A DNA stretch of 64,000 nucleotides from Selaginella tamariscina (lineage: Eukaryota; Streptophyta; Lycopodiopsida; Selaginellales; Selaginellaceae). The stretch spans positions 1 to 64,000 of the forward strand of contig PUQB01000088.1 in assembly GCA_003024785.1 (NCBI GenBank), written 5' to 3'. The first letter of the stretch is position 1. Every line of letters starts with the position of its first letter. The notes beneath the pieces were generated by a model that searched no databases, was not told the DNA's origin, and saw nothing but the letters and a program-made list of their open reading frames with translations. Position numbers and translations under genes: made by a program. Shown piece by piece: positions 1 through 13,474 of the stretch.

Positions 1-3000
1 ACAATTCCTTGATTTTCCAATGGTCCCACATGTCTACATGTTACGATATTATAGCTTACATCTATGCATCCCTCAGTGTTTCTCATTACCCTTTTCATAA
101 GGGTCTTACTATACCTATCTCTCGTTAGTATATAGCTACGCTAGACTAAGTATGAGACTTTTATCGGAATCAAGCTCTTTTCCGATATAAAGTACAATTC
201 ATAAAACCCTATTCTTTGTAAAACATCAATCTGGCTAGAGGCGATCACATAGGCGCATGGTTGTACACATGTATACAACAAGGTCTTGCCAACCTATCAA
301 CTACCATCCACTTGGTGTGTTATTAACATAAATTTATTCTGGATAGAATCAAATTCAGTCAAATCGTCACCAAGTGTGATAGCACTACCATTTGTCTTTT
401 GTAATCAACTTTGTACTCTTTCATAACACCGACCAATTCAGGGATCAGATAAGCTAACATACTTTCTTACAAACCAATGTGGAAACCAGAAAATTCAACC
501 CATCTTTAGTGCTTTCAAACAGCAATCTTTAGATAGCATGTGTCTTAACTAATACTCTCATTGTACTCATTCCCCAAAGAGTACATTATACTAGATGCGT
601 TCAATAATTCCTAACTCTTAATCTCACTAAGGCCACATAACTTAATCCTAGAATTAAGTTAAGAGACCGGCTTTATGATAAGAGTCTCCCTAAACTCGAA
701 TACCAAATCATTATAATATTATACTTTTCCAACTCGTAAAACTGATTACACAAGATTTCAATAAGCTAATATTGAAACACACAGTGCACTAATTTGAATC
801 ATTCAATTAAAGTAACTTACTTTCAATTTATCAAAAGTAATGCTTTATCGTCTGATTCAATTAGTGTTCGTGAAATACCTTTAGACACCCTATTTCATAT
901 AACCTTTGCATTCTTGATATTGATAATATTTTGTTCCGTGATCATCGACTAACTTTGAAGTTCAGAATTTAACAAGTGATGGGTTTGTTAAATACTTCGC
1001 ATACTCAAGTGCTTTGCTCTCGTGAACGCATATAGTTACATTATCAAACATAACTACATGAACTATCAAAATATCAAAACGCGGTAGTTATTATGGAATG
1101 AGACTTAGTTCTTGATATTACCCGAACTTCAGTTTCAAGACGGAAATATAATGCTATAATGCATCAAGCAACAGTTCAGGGACCAAGAGGAATCATGACT
1201 AGTGTTTGGTTCATCTAACTGATTTAGTAAGATATATTTTCCACACTAATGTTATCATGACACCAAAGTATCACACTAACTTCATGTTTCAGTTATATTC
1301 ATAATTCAGCAAATCTCCCAAACATGAATAAGATATTTAGTTCAATACGTTGAACTAAAATACATTATCCATTTAAACACCTAGCCATCCACAAAGTACC
1401 ACATTGCCCCTCAAGCAATGTATTGAGAAACACCTCATTTCTCAAATAACTTGAAAATATGTTTCAAGTTATAACACTAAGGTAGTGCCTTACCAAAGTG
1501 TTAAACTCAAGTCTGCTTGAGTCTTTTTATTATATGATTATGGCCACCTCATGTGATATAACCAAGTTTCGATATTGAGCGCTCCAAACTCAATATTAAA
1601 GAGATACCATACTTTACTTTGACAAGTCATTTATAATCAATCTTAAAAGACTGTCATAAATACTTTCAAAGTCTAAGATATGAATATCTCAATGAATGAG
1701 GTGATAGGAAACCTTATATTTTCAAACTGAACATTGGACCATACATTAAGAACCTTGAACTACGATCATCAAAAGGACACCATCTTCTTGAGCTAATCCG
1801 CTACACAATATTATACTTACAAGAATATTGAACCAACTCAAGGAACACCATCCAAACCTTGAGATAGAACCAATAACTAACCCAAGGAATACAATAAACC
1901 TTGAGTCAAGAATAGTTCTATTTTTTAATATTCCAAAGATGAAGATAATTACTTTAGTTCTTTAAGTGCCCACATTTGTGACCATGATGCAAAGTCAAGA
2001 AACCGTCTTTTGAATAATCGTATTCGACTCAAAAAAAAATGATATTGATATTGAAAACCAAATTCTCATTAAATACCGACTCTCTGAGGAGGTACATGCA
2101 CTTAAACCTCCAAAATGTATACCCGACTAACTTCCGACTCATTTGACACCACCACACATAACTTATTAAACTTAGCAAGTTTCCTTACTTAGTCAATAAG
2201 TAGAGTGGAGAATCCCAAATCATGCTCTTCAACCAAGGAATCACCCTTGTTCAAGAGCTTATCCCACATTGCAAACAACGTTATAGATTTAAGATTAAAG
2301 AGTTAACAATGAAAATGCACAAGTGTGCACCGAACGCCTTCATTATGCAAGTCCTTATTACTCAGTAAATTGAAAATGTAAATGTGTTTTTAACATTTCT
2401 TTTTGATAAATCATGCCATCTATCCCAAAACTGTATCGATAAAAACTAAAATCCTCAAGCTATTATCCCAAGTCTCTCTCATGATCCCATATAAGACAAC
2501 TTCATAATCAAATTAGTCGAGCTAGCTAACTTGAATACAGAGTGCGCGCTTACAACTAACTAAGGTTTCATGTTATACTTTGTTCAAATCAAGGGACTTG
2601 AATTTAGTAAACTATTCCACCTAATATTACTTGCAGCTAGCGTTATCAAAATATTACGAACATCAGACAATACTTTGACTACATTGGATCTTCAAACCAT
2701 TGCTTAACATATTTATCATATGTTAATATTTGACTTTCTTTTGTATTAAAAGTTCATCACCAGTCTGCTTCTAGAGTTACACTCTAGAAAACACGCACTA
2801 TAATAAGAGCTTATTTACAACTTTCTGTCAAAATGTAGTGTTCACTCTTATGTTTGAATATGCCCCTTCTCCCAAAGTCAAAGACGCACTTCTAAACATA
2901 AGTCTTTCCCCATTTAACACTATTGCCGAACCTGATATTGAATCTTGACATAGGTCAAAACTCAAAGGACGTTGTCACGTTCTCAACCATGTGTTATCCC

Positions 3001-3393
3001 AACTTCACACACGTTAAAGAAAAAGAAAATTTTTCATAATATGTAAACTTAGCATATCACATGATCCACTTCACAAGACTTAGTTTGTAAGCCAGAACAA
3101 ACTAGCACGCCACGTCTTGTGGAAGTATATGGTAAAGTAACATGAACATCCATAAGGCAAAGTAACTTGGCATACAACTTGGAAGCCTTCTAAGTGCTAC
3201 TTTCAACATTGGTGTCCATAACCCACACCCACTTATGAAGTAGGTGTACTATGAAGAGTTATAGATCTCAGGACCAACTCCCTACGCAGATTTAAACGTT
3301 AGCCAAAAGTGATAAGTACTTTAAGAACTTAAAACTAACTAAACCCTGAAACGCCTTACAACTTTAGGTAGTCCTACTGACAGTAGAGAATAG
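1..3393 (-). other. Non-coding internal region of a large minus-strand LTR element
   Basis: No convincing reading frame is present in this AT-rich stretch. It lies directly downstream (minus strand) of a primer-binding site and LTR at 3394-5080, so it is best read as the interior of a non-autonomous, LARD-like LTR element. About 300 bp of it (roughly 1026-1350) recurs at 58330-58650 with many small differences, which shows it is a repeat family. The downstream LTR would lie left of the window. The class is inferred from the adjacent PBS and the recurrence, not from coding content. Confidence 0.45.
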
Positions 3394-3406
3394 GCTCCGA
3401 TACCAA
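3394..3406 (-). other. Primer-binding site, initiator-Met tRNA type
   Basis: On the minus strand the sequence reads TGGTATCGGAGCC. This differs by one base from the usual plant retroelement PBS complementary to the 3' end of initiator methionine tRNA (TGGTATCAGAGC). It follows one or two bases after the LTR edge, as expected. Confidence 0.7.
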
Positions 3407-3407
3407 T

Positions 3408-5080
3408 TGTAAGAATTTTAACCCAAAGGGCCAACACGTGGTTGCCAAGTGGCCATCCGGTGTCATCACCCTATGTGAGCAGCACTAAGTCTTCCAGAAC
3501 AACCCCAACGATCCCTAGGGTTAGACTCTAATGCCTAAGTGGACAAGAGACTTAGGGTTTAGCCTAAGTCTCCCTAGAATGTCTGCCCCCATAACCCTTG
3601 AGGGATAACCCTAGTTGACTTAGGGTTTAGCCTAAGTCCCTAGAGTGTCTACCCCAAAACCCTTGAGGGATAACCCTAGTTGACTTAGGGTCTGCACTAA
3701 AGACCTAGACAGGCTCATGCCCTAACCCTACAAAGGAGATGTGTTCACACATACCCCGTGACAGAGCTAAGGCATCGTCACTTCCTCGAGGAATCACCCT
3801 CATCCGGGAGTACAACCCCTTTAGGCGACAAGGGGTACCCTAAACCACGACTAACCCTAAGGGTTTGAGTGGCAAGTCACCCTAGACCTAGGGCTAGTAC
3901 TTAGTGAGGACACGAGTGTGCACCATAGGTGGACATGAGTGTTCTGCTAAGCAAACTCTAAGGCTAGGTTTGGATAACCCTAAGTATATGACCTTGCGAG
4001 TCTCATGAATAGGGCTTTTGCTAATGAGCTTAGGTTGTTCAACCCTTAGATCCAAGGAGAACACCCCCTAGCCAAGTGTGCCAAAGCACACCTAGTTATG
4101 AGACCTAACCTCCCTTGAGCGAATGCTCAAGGTTTAGCACCCTAGTAAACACAAGTATGATGTTTACTAGGTATCCAACCCCTTGGCGACAAACCCATGA
4201 CACAACCCCAAAGGGCATGCCTCGGGCGTTGATGTGACATCTAGCCTAGTGTCACATCTCCATGTGACACTGCCTTCCACGATGTGGGCTATCATGCCAT
4301 AGCCTTATTGCACCAAGTACCACAATCGTGGCTCCTAAATGCCACCTCAATGAACCCTCAGGAACCAGGTAACGTGAACCTGTCAAACAAGATCCACGCC
4401 CACAGTTGGACAAGGACACAGATGTGCCTTGCTTGGCCATGAGTGCTACACCTAGCTTGACGTGGAGGAGGAGGCTGGAGACAAGCCACAACCTTTGCCT
4501 CTTGGAACGTGCATCCCGACAAGACCTCTCAGGCATGGATTTGCCAACGTTAAGGGTAAGCTACCCCGAAGGTGGGACGTACCCCTATCATCTAGAAGTT
4601 AAGACGGCACAACAGAGGGTTGTACCTTAACGACAAAAGCTAAAGCTTGCACCGACAAAAGAGCAACGAACTCAGTCATGAACCCAGGAGCTCTCCTACG
4701 TATACTCTACCTTATTTATGTGACGGAGCCCCTCCCCCCTTTTCCTATATTGTTAGTGGGCTGGCACTAAATGCCAGCCCCTTAGTTAATGAGATGAGTT
4801 TGCACACTAACCCCTACCCCTAAACCCTAACCAAGGGGGGTGGGGGTTTTAGGGCGTGGGTTAGGGCAACCCTAGGGTGTTCCTAACCCTATTTAACATG
4901 CCAAACTCATCTTAACTAGGACGTTAAAAATCAGGGGTGGGTTTTCTAGAAGGTAAGTGCTACCTTTGCTTAGAGTTTCTCGCGACATCTAAAGATAACC
5001 GGCCGGACTACCCTTAAACACCTAGCGGGGTTGTTACATCTAGGGTCCGTCAACAAGTACAGTAGGTAACCACAGTCAAC
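3408..5080 (-). repeat. Long LTR of the large minus-strand element
   Basis: The LTR edge TGTAAG abuts the PBS at 3406. The body is rich in CCCTAA/TTAGGG-like words and 'accctaag' motifs and contains no gene. Two ORFs near 4252-4630 overlap each other on opposite strands and look accidental. Segments of this LTR recur at 58660-59850, including the blocks around 3430-3540, 3680-3900 and 4720-5080. The right edge is uncertain because an inverted copy follows immediately. Confidence 0.5.
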
Positions 5081-5480
5081 GTCCAAAGTAAAGGTCGAGT
5101 CATAGTAAAAACTATGATACCCTAAGTCTAAAGTATGACTTGGCTACTCAAACCCTTAAGGGTTAGTGTGGTTTAGGGCACTCTTTGTTGCTTTAAAAGG
5201 GGTTGTACTACCCTGATGAGGGTGATTCCTCAAGGGGTAAGTCACAATGCTTAACTCTGTCGTGGCAGTATGTGCCAAGGCATGTCTGTTTAACAGGGTT
5301 AGGGCATGAGCCTATCTAGGTCTTTTAAGGTAAGATCGATTATCCTTTAAGGTTTAGGATACTCATTTTAAAGGACTTAGGGTAGAAAACCTAAGTCTTG
5401 TACCTATTTGGATATCTTAATCAGCTTTAGGGTTGTCTTGGAAAACTTGGCATTGCTTACATAGGCTAGTCATATGTTAA
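5080..5480 (+). repeat. Inverted partial copy of the same LTR
   Basis: Read as reverse complement, 5120-5330 matches about 3680-3900 (the block containing 'ctcatgccctaaccc' and 'gaatcaccctcatcc'), and 5400-5470 matches about 3460-3520. A partial LTR therefore lies tail-to-tail with the first. This suggests nested insertion or rearrangement. Confidence 0.5.
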
Positions 5481-8400
5481 CCTCCGAATTAAAACACTAA
5501 CAAATGACCTTTTCACCAATTTGTATGAGATTTATCCAGCCAATGCATTGTTTCCCTCCTTAGTCCTCAACGAGATTTATCCTGTTGAGGCCAACAAATG
5601 GCGTCAATGGGATTAATGGGTTTTTCATTGCATATATATGGAATTTACTTTCAAGCACATGCCTCCAAACTAGATTAGTGTAATTGTCCTATGATATACC
5701 ATGTTCATTAATACTTCAAATGAAAATTATATACACCAAAAGCTAAAAAACATAAACATGTTACTCATGTTCAATGTTGGCCACGTATTTGTCCATTGCA
5801 AATGCCACACTTAAACTAGGTGCCCTCCTACTTGTGATTTTAACTCTATGAATCTTGCTTTCATATAATTCTCACAAGCATCTTGTAAATGTCTAACTCT
5901 TAAATTGTACATGGTTAAAAATTAGACATTTATAAAATGTTTATAAAACATACCTATAAATTATATAATCAATGATACTTCTCAAAAGACAATATTTAAT
6001 TAATTATATAGTTGCACATGAGTTAATTCTTTATGTCGAATTAAATTTATCCATATAATTGGGCATAGGGTATAGAGAATGATAAGATTTTTAATAATAA
6101 TTATTTGTAAATATTTATTAAAAGCTACAATGTTGAATATCATTTATACATTGTTACATTGTGAAATACACATATATTCATAATATGGGCATGTATGCCA
6201 ACGGAAATTTTATTGAAAGTTATTATAATATATATATTAAGAGATATAAATCAAATAAAAGGAATATTCAAGATCATCCAAGGATTATTAATAAATATTT
6301 AAGGAATATTCTTTTCTAAATATACTTATTTGGGTTTCTAATCTTTTTAAATTTTATTAATCGTGTTTAATTAAGTATATTTAATAATTAATAATTTTAA
6401 GTATTTTGTTTATGCTCATTTATGTTTGAGGGTGCTTATAAGTTCATGTCATGCATAAACGATCCATTCTCTCATTGTCTAATTGCAAACTAGAATATAA
6501 AAATAATATTATATACATGTCCTAATAGATTCAAATGGAATATTATGTTTTACGATTCTTTAGTGTTAATATATTTGTGTGTGGAATTAAAGGACAAAAA
6601 TGAAGTAATGCAATTTATTTATCAACAAGGAGTCAACTAAAATAGAAAAGAAGCAATTAAATCCTTAAACTCAAGCCTTTAAGAAGGCATGAGATCAAAA
6701 ATCATGAAGGTACATTATAACAGCAAATACATTATAATGTATTTAACATCTATATATTGTTTACATCTTTATGTTTAATTAATTTACAAATTTATTTACA
6801 TTCTATAGTTTACTTTAGGTCGAACCATTTCAAATGAAGCGGGATCAATGCAAGTGAAAAGCTAGTGCCCGTTAAACCACTAGCATCGGTAATTTCAAAA
6901 TAAGCTAAAGCAAAAAGAAAACATAGGTCAACAATATTGGTACTTAATAAAAAAAACTTATAATGCAAAGAGCAATACATTCACTTGAATGGTATTTTGA
7001 ACCCTCACCTAGGCAAAAAGAAGAGAAATCCAAGCCTAGGGTTCAACTAAGTATGTAGATTGACATGTTGACATTCAAAGTACGTGGATGAGAGTTTACA
7101 AGTTCCACATATTACAATGAAAGTTGAATGAGAGAGAATTGTTGCCTAACCAATTGAAGTGCCACATCAAATATTAAAGCAAGGAATGCATTGTCCTCTA
7201 CATTTTTTTCAACAGTCTTACAAGTGAAGTATCAAAGTCATAAGAAACTTCCTTACCATAAGTCACTTATCATTAACTTGTCTTATTTGACCTTTATATC
7301 TTCTTAATCAACAATATTCCCGCTGATAAGTTACTTTGACTTCTACCTTCATGGAGAAGATTTGCACCCACCTCAACATATTTACCAAAATGCATGATTG
7401 CAACCTCGGGTTATAAGTAAGATAAGAGTGTAAAAGTACTTAATTAAAAATAAAATAAAATGTCAAGCTAGTTAATCTTTTTCATAAACTATACCTATAA
7501 ATTAACAAGATTTTTGGTGAAAAATTGTACAATAAATATTAATTAAGAGATTAAAATCAAATAAAGAGAATATTAAAAAAAACTTTTCTTGGTTTAGATC
7601 TCATTTATTGTGTTAATTAATAATTTTATAAAAATATTAATTAAACAAGATTAATGAGGATTCTAACCCAACTTAGTTTAAAGTGGTTTTAGGCTATTCA
7701 TACATTCTGTCGGTGTTGTCCTTATGCTACTTGCCCATAGGTGGTCTCAACTTTGCAAGTCGCCCTTCCTAATCATCTTGTTGAACACTTAGTTACCAAC
7801 TAAGGATATGCATCCTAATTTAAAAAGTGAGCATTATTTTTAGTTATTGTGAGTGTAAATTTTAGGTGAAAAGAGTTCTATTGAGATTTTAGGGTTGGCA
7901 TATGTGAGTTGCACACATGGCACCAAGCAAAACCTTTATATTATATTCACAATGTAACATTATCATACTTTTGTTCAAGTTTGTGTCTTTGCAAAGAACT
8001 CATTCCACTTTTTTTTTAGATTCACTAGTATATGTTAGCAGTTGGTCCATGCTAATTAGGTGCCCATTACCTATCATCCGTGCTTCCAATAATTCAGCTA
8101 TCCTCAAAACTCTCGTTTAGCTACCCTTAGCTAAGCTAATGCTATATTTAGCTCAAGTTACAAGCTATAATTATTCATGGTAAGCCACTCCACTCATTGT
8201 TAGACGAATAGTGGTAACTTATTACTACAAAGCTAATTCATACTTAACTCACTTAACTCAGTACTATTTTAAGGAAAATACATTTTAAATTTTATTCTAG
8301 TTATACTTATTATATATCCAACCTGTACTGTGAGAGGTGTAATGGGTCATATTCTCTTAATTGACCGTAAGAGGGTGATTCTACTAAGGTAATGAATAAT

Positions 8401-9013
8401 GTTTTCATTTCTCTTTCTTGAAATACATACGTTCACAAAAAGAGTCGTGAATGTGTGTAAGTCTTTTAAACAAAAATCCTAAGTTTGCCAAAGTTAAATC
8501 CTTTAGGTCCTTTTAAGTCTTTTATTAGGGTTATTCCTATATGTGCAACCTTACAAATTAAAATTTTGATAAATATTATTTTGGCATTATAAAATTTAAA
8601 CTCGTTCGTTAGAATTTCAATTCAGATTGTAAAGGTCGTTACTATAAATAGAATATGAATTTTATTAGAGAATAGAGGAAAAATAATTAACCAAATACAA
8701 AACCAAAATCCAAATGTTTAAAACTTAATTTTGGATTTCTTTGGTCTAGAATATTTTAATATATACTCTAACCTTTTTAGAAACTCTTAAAGCATAACAC
8801 GATGCATGGCACAATCTAGACCATTTTGTTATGAGATTTGATTTAGACCATTTTATAATAGAATATTTTAAAATATTTAAAAAAAATAATAATAAGTACT
8901 AATACTAATGGAGGGAACCAATATTAATAAGGTAGTCACGGCTGGATTGTACAAGGTAGATTTGTTACTAAATTAGTTATTAGTAAGAACAATAACTCTA
9001 ACAAAAACGTGGT
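5480..9013. other. AT-rich intergenic DNA, no feature recognised
   Basis: This 3.5-kb stretch is strongly AT-rich, with many stops in all frames. The only ORF of note (7917-8120, 67 codons) has biased composition and no recognisable motif. I see no RNA gene, LTR edge or tandem array here. Confidence 0.5.
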
Positions 9014-9176
9014 TGTGAGAGCTCGGAATATAGAAATGTGTATATATCCATTAGTTCAGAAACCCTAACTTATATACAAGAGCGAGTGGTCCAGATTGAA
9101 TCCAATCTGACGGCTATCAAAATCCACTACGCTAATAATAGTATGTGCACATGCAGCCGTACACGTGGATCTTACA
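9014..9176 (-). repeat. 3' LTR, gypsy copy 1
   Basis: 163 bp, edges TG...CA. On the minus strand it begins TGTAAGATCCACGTG and carries a TATA-like GTATATAAG. It is bordered inside by a purine-rich tract at 9177-9193 (GAGAGGAGGGGATGA on the minus strand), the expected polypurine tract. Confidence 0.9.
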
Positions 9177-9195
9177 TCATCCCCTCCTCTCGGAA

Positions 9196-12100
9196 GGGTG
9201 TAAGTTGGTTAGGGTTCTCTTGTAGACGGGCCCAGATCTGGAGGAACATCAGAGGAGGCACTGGTGGATCTGTAGGTGGCACAACTTGTTCCCGTTGCAC
9301 AAAATGCTTCAACCGTTGTACATGTACAATCTCCGGAGGATCGGGTTGAATGTCGTGCCAAACCTCATAAACCTGTGGCCCTACTTGCCGTAGCACTCGA
9401 TACGGTCCTTTCCACTAAGGAAGGAGACTCTTAGCTAAACCACGTACCGTAAGCTTGGGAAAACGAACCAACACCAGTTCATCAACCTTGTACTCCGTAG
9501 GAGGACGATGATGCGAGTTGTAGCATTGTTGTTGTCCTACTTGTACGCGGCCAAGTGTTCTGCTGACTCCACACGAACCAATGGAAGAATGCTTATCAAA
9601 TACAGATCCCACAACCTAGCATTAGCAGCTCGTGGTAACCGAGAAGGCAAACCCAACTCCGTTGGCAACATCGGGTCATGACCATACAAAAGCTTATATG
9701 GGGAAGTACCAATGGAACTTTGAACTCCAGTGACATAAGCATATCGGAGAGATGGCAGATAACCATCCCAATCTGAATGTTGAAAGTTCACATACTTCGC
9801 GATCATCCCCTTGAAGGTTCTGACGAGCCGTTCCACTAAACCATCTGTCTGAGGATGATAAGCACTTGTGAAAGTGTGGCGTATCCCTAATCGAGATGTC
9901 AAAACATGAAATGCCTCAGCCATAAATGCGGGACCATTATCCGAGAGAATTCGCTCCGAACAAGAATGCTGAAACACGACCCGATTCAGGAGAAACTGAC
10001 CAACAGCAGAAGCAGTCGCATTAGCAAGAGCACCAACTTCTACCCAACGAGTTAGGTAATCAGAAGCAATAATAACGTACTCGTTACCAGCCATTGACGC
10101 GGAAAAGGTCCCATCAAATCAAATGCCACCAATTCAAACGGACGAGAAACTGCAATTGACTCCAACCGTCCTTCCGAAGCACATGGGGGAGTATTGCGAG
10201 CTTGGCACCACACACAGCTACGCACATACCGAATCACATCTTCTCGCAACTCCGGCCAATAGAAAGATCTGCGCAGCTTCTCCATCACCCGACGATGTCC
10301 CATGTGCCCGCCAAGAATAGGAGAGTCATGATAAGCATGGAGGAAGCGTGGAATGAAGATTGAAGGCACCACCAACCGCAAAGGATCATCTGAATCAGTC
10401 CCCACAAATCTTGAAGGCGATACTGCGAATGTAAATGCCTGAAAGGCAAGTCATCAGCAAGTGATGCAGGATTCTCAAAACCCATCACGAAGCCTTCAAA
10501 TCCACGGCTCAACCTTTTGAGCTTCCTGAACCTCATCCAAAGACGGCAAATTTAACTCTGTTCTGCGGACACTGAATGTCAAGCACAGCAACTGCTGATG
10601 GTATGGAATCTTCGTCCAAAAAGTCCACTGAGGCTGGAACAACTGGTTCCTCTGGGGCAACAGAAGAGAGAGAAGGTGGAAGAGGAGCCCGAGAAAGAGC
10701 ATCAGCATCAGCCATGGAACTTCTGGGCGATGAACAACTTCAAAGTCGTAAATTTGAAGTTTCAAGGCCCACCGAGCAATACGCCCAATTAAATTCTTCC
10801 GCTTCAACAACGAAGTGACTGCTGCATGATCGCCTTCCAATAACGTCCGCGAACCATGCAAGTAGGCATGGAGCTTCTCAAAACCCCAAACTGCTGCTAG
10901 ACACTCCTTTTCAGTCGTGGAGTAATTCACCTCTGCTGGCTGCAATGTACGGCTGATGTACGCAATGGGATGTGTTGGCCAGGAACACTCGTACTCTCCT
11001 GCATCAATACACCCCAAGGCCGATTTCAGAAGCATCTACACGCAAGATGAAAGGACGGGTAATCCGGGTACGCCAAAACTAGAGGAGTCGTCAACAACTT
11101 TTGAGATCTGCAAATGCCTGCTTGCAATCCTTAGACCAAACAAAAGAAGTCATTGACGATTTCAACAACGCGCGCAATGGTGCAGTACGATCTGAAAGAT
11201 GATCCACAAAACGACCCAGATATTGTACCTTGCCAAGAAAGCGTTGCACATCATTCACACACTTTGGAGTAGGGAACTTCAAAACTGCAACTAGTTTGTC
11301 AGGATCGACTTGCAAACCTTCACGTGAAATGCGATAACCCAGATAAGTGGTGTCCTTTGATCCAAAACACACACTTAGATGGCTTCAACTTCAAACCAAC
11401 TTCCCGCAATCGATCCAAAACCTTATGTACATCACTGACATGCTCCTCCCACGTTCCATCCGAATGGATCAAAACATCATCGATGAAATCGGCAGTCACC
11501 TCCGGCATGTCGTAAAGAACCTCGTCCATCATACGCTGGAAAGTTGCTGGAGCATTGATCAAACTGAAAGGCATCACCAGGAACTCATACAGGCCAAATG
11601 GTGTCCGAAAAGCAGTCTTGTGAATGTCCATGTCAGCCATCAGAACTTCAATATCCAGATGCGAGATCTAACTTGGTGAACCAACGGCTCCGCCCTAGTC
11701 GATCCAAAAGGTTGTAGTATGAGGAAGTGGGTACACATCTGAGATGGTTACCTCATTTAACGGGCGATAGTTAATGCAGAATCGAACGCTCCCATCAGGC
11801 TTCGTCACAAGGTGAGGTTCGCACGCCCAAGGACTTGAGACTTCCGGATAACACCCTTCTCCAACATCTCTTTGACATTCGCTCGTAAGATCTTGAGCTC
11901 CTTTGTGATCGACGTCGAACAGGTACCTTGATTGGCCTAGCTTCTCCAGTTGGAATAGGGTGGCGTGTCGCAATCTTGGCCCCAGATGACAAGTCGAAGT
12001 TGAAAAGATCAGCATACTCCTTCTTGAGTTGATCAACAACTACAGCATGACAATCATCTGATGGATCCAAAGAAGGAAAGGAAGAGCATGAAGGGAAATG

Positions 12101-12560
12101 GTTGGAAATAGGGGTGAGACAAAAGTGATGAAAGCAGAGGTGGAAGCAGATGGATGAAGTGGAATAGAAGTAAAAGGAATGAAAGAAAGACGAGGGAGAG
12201 TCAAACAAGGGGGAGACTTTTCAAAGTCACACTTGGCATGATTGCAAGTTAACCAATCATACCAAGAATAAGGTGAAAATCTTAACTCGGCCCCACCCGC
12301 AAAGACTGAAGCTCAAGCTCACAATCATTCACACGAAAATAATGTCCACTTCATCCCGTGAACAAGCATGAGTATGTCCGTTGCCGTACAGAATGAAGAC
12401 TGGTTCTACCGCACGACGCAAATGAAGGCTGCAACGTGTACAACAGATTGAGAAACAGAGGACAAACTCAAACCTGTATCCACCAACACTGAAAGGAAAA
12501 CAGGACGAGGCGTGCGATTAAAACGAGCTTGAAAAGTGAAAACCGGATAATTTGGTGAAG
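9196..12560 (-). pseudogene. gypsy pol (protease-RT-RNase H-integrase), broken
   Basis: Read on the minus strand from the right, the domains are: protease with the VDTG active site near 12470; reverse transcriptase at 11320-12040, with KPDGSVRFCINYRPLNE and the catalytic FIDDVLIHSD; RNase H at 10500-11035, with the [18 protein letters not shown] and GRIARWAL blocks; and integrase at 9415-10405, with the HH-CC zinc part (HMGHRR...CVWCQ), core Asp residues (FDLMGPF, LSDNGP) and TDGLVERLVRTFKG. After the core comes a VDELVLVRFPKL block and a proline-rich tail. At least five frameshifts separate these blocks, so no full polyprotein can be made from this copy as it stands. It lacks a chromodomain. 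Confidence 0.85.
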
Positions 12561-12599
12561 TGAACCCCTTGATGATACTCCCGAAAGAAAGATGGAGGG

Positions 12600-13255
12600 G
12601 TCACTAATTTATTTGCACGAGGACCCTCTTCTACTCGTGCGATTCGTCGTTTCTCGGAAGATCCATCGCATCACAACCTTCCATTGCAGCAGCACCAATC
12701 GGACGTTGTTGACGCCATGGCCTCCATCCTGGAAATGGGACGCCAATCGGGAAACTGTTGACAGCGCCGATACGTGTGTCCAACCTCATCACATGCCCAA
12801 TAACGAACTGCACGTCCATGTCCTCGTCCACGGGCCCCACCTTGTGCTAGTACACGAGCGGCAACAGCCTCAACCTCCATCGGAGCAGGTCCATCCCCAA
12901 CATGGAGCCTCAACCTCCATCGGAGCAGGTCCATCCCCAACATGGAGTGGAACAAGAGCACGTGAAGGCGCAAGTGAGAGAGGTGACGACTCATATCATT
13001 GTGCCAGCCTCAAAGCATTGTCAAGAGTCACTGGAGCTAGTGCATGCACAAGCCCTACAAGGTCTTGACGAAGTGTTGGCCATAACATACCTAACTTGAT
13101 GCGTTCCGACATGTTAGGTTCTGCACGCAGTAAAAGGCTTTGAAAGCAAACACCAAACTGCATCACCGACTCAGATGGCTCCTGACGAATACGATGCAAC
13201 TGCTGAAAAAGCATCATCACAGTCGTCCTAAGAAGACAAAGAAAATTGATAAAAA
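12600..13255 (-). pseudogene. gypsy gag remnant, internally deleted
   Basis: The minus-strand frames carry the gag block QQLHRIRQEPSESVMQFGV and ERIKLGMLWPTLRQDL, then the CCHC zinc knuckle CWACDEVGHTYRRC seen intact in copy 2 (here YWACDEVGHTYRRC, with the first Cys changed to Tyr). The N-terminal third of gag present in copy 2 is absent. A 40-bp tandem repeat (units at about 12863-12902 and 12905-12944) sits before the knuckle and shifts the frame. This gag is almost certainly non-functional. Confidence 0.8.
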
Positions 13256-13300
13256 AGACACAAATCCGAGCACTCCGTAGGGACAATTAGAGGTGCCCCT

Positions 13301-13311
13301 CACCTCCACCA
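13301..13311 (-). other. Primer-binding site, probable tRNA-Ala type
   Basis: One base inside the LTR the minus strand reads TGGTGGAGGTG. This differs by one base from the PBS of the plus-strand element at 18014-18024 (TGGTGGAGATG), which is complementary to CATCTCCACCA, the 3' end I recall for plant alanine tRNA. Confidence 0.55.
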
Positions 13312-13312
13312 A

Positions 13313-13474
13313 TGTGAGAGCTCGGAATATAGAAATGTATATATCCATTAGTTCAGAAACCCTAACTTATATACAGGAGCGAGTGGTCCAGATTAAATTC
13401 AATCCGACGGCTATCAAAATCCACTATGCTAATAATAATATGTGCACATGCGGGCCGTACACGTGGATCTTACA
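13313..13474 (-). repeat. 5' LTR, gypsy copy 1
   Basis: 162 bp with TG...CA edges. It matches the 9014-9176 LTR apart from roughly eight substitutions or small indels. Confidence 0.9.

Larger units (their letters stand above)
9014..13474 (-). mobile_element. Compact Ty3/gypsy retrotransposon, copy 1 (short LTRs)
   Basis: Two LTRs of about 162 bp bracket a gag-protease-RT-RNase H-integrase interior on the minus strand, in Ty3/gypsy order. Flanks GTGGT and TTGGT are a near-match 5-bp target duplication. The interior is cut by numerous frameshifts. Compared with copy 2 (32534-37398) it is about 400 bp shorter: the segment equivalent to about 36721-37147 (N-terminal gag) is missing near 13225. 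A 40-bp tandem duplication lies in gag at 12863-12944. The two LTRs differ at roughly eight sites, more than in copy 2, so this is the older insertion. No chromodomain follows the integrase. Confidence 0.9.

Noticed and set aside
4252..4630. Overlapping ORFs of 94 and 74 codons
   Set aside because: They lie within the LTR of the large element on opposite strands, with no family resemblance.
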